A program made the translations under genes and the position numbers. This document shows positions 61,249 through 64,000 of a stretch of DNA of 64,000 bases, one piece after another. Positions within the stretch are counted from its first letter, which is position 1. Each line of letters starts with the position of its first letter. This DNA is from Hymenobacter mucosus (GTDB lineage Bacteria > Bacteroidota > Bacteroidia > Cytophagales > Hymenobacteraceae), in NCBI RefSeq assembly GCF_900188255.1, contig NZ_FZNS01000004.1, forward strand, positions 372,001-436,000, in the 5' to 3' direction. A model generated the notes under the pieces. That model had not been told where the DNA came from, did no database searches, and worked only from the letters and a program-made list of their open reading frames with translations.

Positions 61249-63156
61249 ATGAATCTGCTTTCTGCCGAGAATCTCTCGAAAAACTACGCCGACCGGTGGC
61301 TATTCCGGGAACTGAACTTTGGGCTGCAACAGGGCCAACGCGTGGCGCTGGTAGGCATTAATGGCTCGGGCAAAACAACGTTGCTACGCATTCTGGCCGG
61401 GTTGGAGCCCCCAGACAGCGGTGAAGTGAGCGTGCGCAAGGACACCCGGGTAGCTTTCTTGGGGCAGCAGCCCGTGTTCGATGAGTCGCTGAACGTGGAG
61501 CAAACCATCTTTGCCAGCCAAAACGACACTTTGGCCGCCATCCGCGACTATGAGCACGTAGTAAACGACCCCAACCATTCGCCCAACGACTTGCAGCGGG
61601 TAATGGAGCTAATGGACACCTACAATGCGTGGGATTACGATGCTCAAGTAAAGCAAATCCTGGGGCGGTTAGGAATTTTGGGCGACCTATTGGAGCGGCC
61701 TGTTAGCAAGCTTTCCGGTGGTCAGCGCAAACGCGTAGCGCTGGCACGGGTGCTCATTGAGGAACCTGATGTGCTTATTCTCGACGAGCCCACCAACCAT
61801 TTGGACCTAGCTACTATTGAGTGGCTGGAGAACCGCTTGGCAACTCCTTCACTCACGCTGCTGATGGTGACCCACGACCGGTATTTCCTTGACCGCGTAG
61901 CCAATGAAATAGTGGAGCTGGACCAAGGCCGCGTACACCGCTACCAAGGAAACTACTCCTATTTTGTGGAGAAGAAGGCTGAGCGCGAACAGATGGAAAC
62001 CGTGGAGGTTGAAAAGGCGCGCAATCTGCTGCGGAAAGAGTTGGAATGGATGCGCCGCCAGCCCCAGGCTCGTGGCACCAAGCAAAAGGCTCGCATCGAC
62101 GCATTCTACGAAACGCAGGAGAAGGCCAAAACCAAGCTCAAGGGCCCTGATCTAGAATTATCGGTAAAAACTACCCGCCAAGGAGGTAAAATTATCGAGG
62201 TGGAGCACCTGCACAAGCAATTTGGGGGCAAGGTGGTGCTGAATGATTTCAGCTACGTTTTCAAGAAAAAAGACCGTATTGGGCTTATCGGCCCGAATGG
62301 TGCGGGTAAGTCAACGTTGCTGAACATGCTCACCGGCAAACTGCAGCCCGACTCGGGCGTGGTAGATGCTGGTCAAACCACGGTGTTTGGTTACTACACC
62401 CAAACAGAACTGGACTTTGACCCTTCTCAGCGCGTGATTGACATTGTGAAGGAAGTAGCCGAAGTAGTGGAAATGGCCGATGGTAGCCAGGTTACGGCTT
62501 CGCAATTTTTGCAGCACTTCCAGTTCCCGCCGGCTCAGCAATACACGCTTGTGAGCAAGCTTAGTGGGGGCGAAAAGCGCCGCTTACAACTTCTGCGGGT
62601 ACTCATCAAGAACCCTAACTTTCTCATTCTCGACGAGCCTACCAACGACCTCGACATCATCACCCTCAATATTCTGGAGGACTTCCTCCTTAATTTCCAA
62701 GGGTGTCTGATCATTGTATCGCACGACCGTTACTTCATGGATGCGCTAGTAGAGCAGGTATTTGCCTTGGAGCCCGGCGGAAAAATCCGGCAGTTTCCCG
62801 GCAACTACACCGACTACCGGGAGTGGCAGAAAGATCAAGACGCTGAAACGGCGGCTCGCCCGCCCAAGGCAACTGCTTCGGCGGCCCCAGTAGCCGCACC
62901 GCCTACCCCGGCTCCTATGGCGGCGTCAGCTAGCACGCCCAAACGCAAGGCCACGTTTGCGGAGAAGAAAGAGTACGAAAACCTGGAAAAAGAAATCGAG
63001 CAACTCGAGGCCCTCAAGCAGCAGCTTATTGAGAAGCTCAACTCAGGTACGGGCAACCACCAAGAACTAGCCGACTGGGCTGCTCAGCTTAAACGCACCG
63101 ACCAAGACCTTGACTCGAAAGGCGAGCGGTGGCTGGAGCTAGCCGACTTTGTGTGA
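61249..63156 (+). CDS. ABC-F family ATPase (Uup-like)
   Basis: 635 residues, two ATP-binding cassettes on one chain and no membrane part. Cassette 1: Walker A GINGSGKTTLL (~36), signature LSGGQRKRVALA, Walker B with DEPTNHLD. The linker between them (~240-300, EKKAEREQMETVEVEKARNLLRKEL) is the helical P-site tRNA interaction region. Cassette 2: GPNGAGKSTLL, LSGGEKRRLQLL, DEPTNDLD. The C-terminal extension from about 530 is Ala/Pro-rich, then a coiled coil (EKKEYENLEKEIEQLEALKQQLIEKL), which is the hallmark of Uup. ABC-F proteins act on stalled or assembling ribosomes; Uup-like ones also affect DNA structure. Ends at a strong terminator. Confidence 0.93.
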   Translation: MNLLSAENLSKNYADRWLFRELNFGLQQGQRVALVGINGSGKTTLLRILAGLEPPDSGEVSVRKDTRVAFLGQQPVFDESLNVEQTIFASQNDTLAAIRDYEHVVNDPNHSPNDLQRVMELMDTYNAWDYDAQVKQILGRLGILGDLLERPVSKLSGGQRKRVALARVLIEEPDVLILDEPTNHLDLATIEWLENRLATPSLTLLMVTHDRYFLDRVANEIVELDQGRVHRYQGNYSYFVEKKAEREQMETVEVEKARNLLRKELEWMRRQPQARGTKQKARIDAFYETQEKAKTKLKGPDLELSVKTTRQGGKIIEVEHLHKQFGGKVVLNDFSYVFKKKDRIGLIGPNGAGKSTLLNMLTGKLQPDSGVVDAGQTTVFGYYTQTELDFDPSQRVIDIVKEVAEVVEMADGSQVTASQFLQHFQFPPAQQYTLVSKLSGGEKRRLQLLRVLIKNPNFLILDEPTNDLDIITLNILEDFLLNFQGCLIIVSHDRYFMDALVEQVFALEPGGKIRQFPGNYTDYREWQKDQDAETAARPPKATASAAPVAAPPTPAPMAASASTPKRKATFAEKKEYENLEKEIEQLEALKQQLIEKLNSGTGNHQELADWAAQLKRTDQDLDSKGERWLELADFV

Positions 63157-63158
63157 AG

Positions 63159-63186
63159 AAAAAGCCCCGCACATGCGGGGCTTTTT
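63159..63186 (+). terminator. Terminator of the ABC-F gene
   Basis: 12-bp stem AAAAAGCCCCGC/GCGGGGCTTTTT with a 4-nt loop, 2 bases after the stop codon; a further T follows. Confidence 0.93.
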
Positions 63187-63249
63187 TATGCCTGGTAAGT
63201 TGCGCGAGTAGTAAGTATTGCACGCGCTACTTAGTGGCTACCTCCTAGC

Positions 63250-63594
63250 CTATATATCAGCGGGTAGTACGGCGGTGCCGTTGCCGGGCACGGAGAAAGC
63301 CCACACCCGACGCACAGCACGGAGGGGCACAGGCGCAAACACGTGCGCGAAATATTGCTGACGGCTAGCTACCCACTCGCGCTTTACGCGCACCCCACTT
63401 TCCGCCAATATATCTTCATCCCACTCCAACAATACGACCTCTACCCGGCCGGCATAGTACCGACGTGCGGTTTCTACTACTTGCAGCCTCTCGGAGCAAT
63501 GAATGAAGCCTTCTGCAGCTAAGTCAGCGCTGGCGAAGAAACCCGTTTGTTGGGCTTGGTGCCAGTCCGCGAGTTCAGCAATACGGTACAACAT
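63250..63594 (-). CDS. DUF952 family protein
   Basis: 114 residues from the ATG at 63594. A GTG at 63636 is in frame but lies inside a perfect 48-nt palindrome and would add a non-family extension, so it is rejected. DUF952 landmarks: LYRIAELADWHQAQQTGFFASADLAAEGFIHCSERLQV (conserved FIHCS) and VVLLEWDEDIL. Soluble and cytoplasmic. Reported DUF952 proteins are ADP-ribosyltransferase-fold-like or of unknown role; no function is assigned here. Same strand as the last gene, which ends 91 bases upstream. Confidence 0.88.
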   Translation of the reverse strand: MLYRIAELADWHQAQQTGFFASADLAAEGFIHCSERLQVVETARRYYAGRVEVVLLEWDEDILAESGVRVKREWVASRQQYFAHVFAPVPLRAVRRVWAFSVPGNGTAVLPADI

Positions 63595-63613
63595 ATCCTT
63601 AAGCGCAACAGAA

Positions 63614-63661
63614 AACTGGGCTGGGGGCTGATTCACCGGTGAATCAGCCCCCAGCCCAGTT
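63614..63661 (-). terminator. Perfect 48-nt palindrome, probable terminator
   Basis: Two 24-nt arms are exactly complementary with no spacer (63614-63637 and 63638-63661; the centre is TCACCGGTGA). It lies 24 bases after the stop of the minus-strand last gene and is followed on that strand by TTCTGTT, so it is most likely its terminator. Confidence 0.75.
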
Positions 63662-63685
63662 CCTAACTCTACTACTGAATTCCGC

Positions 63686-64000
63686 TTAGGCCTTCCACAC
63701 GTCCTGCTGTACGGCTTTGCCTACCGTCAGCACTAGGCGCGTAGGGTTAGGCACCAGCGTGAGGCGTGCCTCCTTGCCGGAGTATTTCTCTGAGTCAATC
63801 CAGACGCCTTCCTTGGGCGAGGGTGTGCCGCTGGTAGTAGCGGGCAAATAGGCAGTAGGCAGTAGCACGTCGGTATCAGAAACTAGTTCGTCGTGCACTT
63901 TTTCTAAGGCTGCTTCCAGGAACGAGCCGTACTCGTCGTTAAAATCGTCTTCCAGGTCGTGCAGCTCTTCTTCCACGTCGTCGTAGCGGGCGTCATCGTA
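63686..64000 (-). CDS. Unknown acidic protein, C-terminal part (5' end outside window)
   Basis: The frame stays open to the right edge (YDDARYDD before the first in-frame GTG), so the visible ~104 residues are only the C-terminal part. The N-terminal part seen is strongly acidic and helical (EEELHDLEDDFNDEYGSFLEAALEKVHDELVSD), followed by LLPTAYLPATTSGTPSPKEGVWIDSEKY and a strand-rich end (ARLTLVPNPTRLVLTVGKAVQ). No domain recognised. Ends at the 48-nt palindrome. Confidence 0.6.
   Translation of the reverse strand, partial: YDDARYDDVEEELHDLEDDFNDEYGSFLEAALEKVHDELVSDTDVLLPTAYLPATTSGTPSPKEGVWIDSEKYSGKEARLTLVPNPTRLVLTVGKAVQQDVWKA

Overview
The window looks like a chromosomal segment from a Hymenobacter-type member of the Bacteroidota (Cytophagales). 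Three things point there. Several proteins belong to the type IX secretion system (T9SS) or carry its sorting domains. Promoters follow the Bacteroidota pattern, with a -7 box TAnnTTTG and a -33 box TTTG. Coding DNA is moderately GC-rich while several intergenic stretches are AT-rich. I see no phage, IS element, CRISPR array, rRNA or plasmid function. Most genes are core metabolism or housekeeping, mixed with secreted proteins.

Layout. 1-5.4 kb: tail of a GH26-like membrane protein, a flavin amine oxidase, two secreted beta-propeller proteins and a small repeat protein. 5.4-12.1 kb, all on the minus strand: asnA, a RecE-like PD-(D/E)XK nuclease in an AT-rich flank, a cyclase-family hydrolase, a GH63-like glucosidase and an SDR dehydrogenase. 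12.2-13.3 kb: two identical tRNA-Lys(TTT) genes, each with its own promoter and terminator, separated by DNA with no gene. 13.4-24.6 kb: a TPR/SH3 protein, an SDR, two large secreted adhesin-like proteins (a GEVED/PKD protein with a C-terminal T9SS sorting domain, and a 1,542-aa repeat protein with a gliding-motility C-terminal domain) and an erythromycin-esterase homologue with altered catalytic motifs. 24.7-37 kb: rlmD, thiL, an M3 oligopeptidase, a PaaE-like reductase, a cytoplasmic-looking M23 peptidase, a LolC/E-like permease, NamZ, fmt and folA. 37-42.8 kb: a PorU2-like C25 peptidase and a PorV/PorQ-family outer-membrane protein. 43.1-46.2 kb: a PadR repressor and a PspC/DUF2807 membrane protein. 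46.5-49.1 kb: CCA-adding enzyme, threonylcarbamoyl-AMP synthase and methylmalonyl-CoA epimerase. 49.2-51.9 kb: an iron-sulfur cluster assembly locus (iscS, iscU, an unknown gene, iscA). 52-64 kb: a small lipoprotein, a large T9SS-sorted protein, a glutathionylspermidine-synthase-like/YgiB-like pair, murI, a GT-C membrane glycosyltransferase, an ABC-F ATPase, a DUF952 protein and the tail of an unknown gene.

Functional links. The two large secreted proteins at 15-22 kb and the one at 52.5-55.7 kb are likely T9SS cargo; the PorU2-like/PorV-like pair supplies sortase and shuttle-type functions of that system. The tRNA-Lys genes lack an encoded CCA end, which fits the CCA-adding enzyme in the same window. 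The most interesting regulatory signal is in the isc locus. Hairpins before iscS and before iscU share the exact 12-mer CTGTTCTGTAGT, a third hairpin follows iscU, and an unknown conserved-looking protein sits between iscU and iscA. A second theme is very short leaders: rlmD, fmt and the ABC-F gene each have a TAnnTTTG box exactly 5 nt before the start codon. No gene cluster here is clearly a wholly new system.
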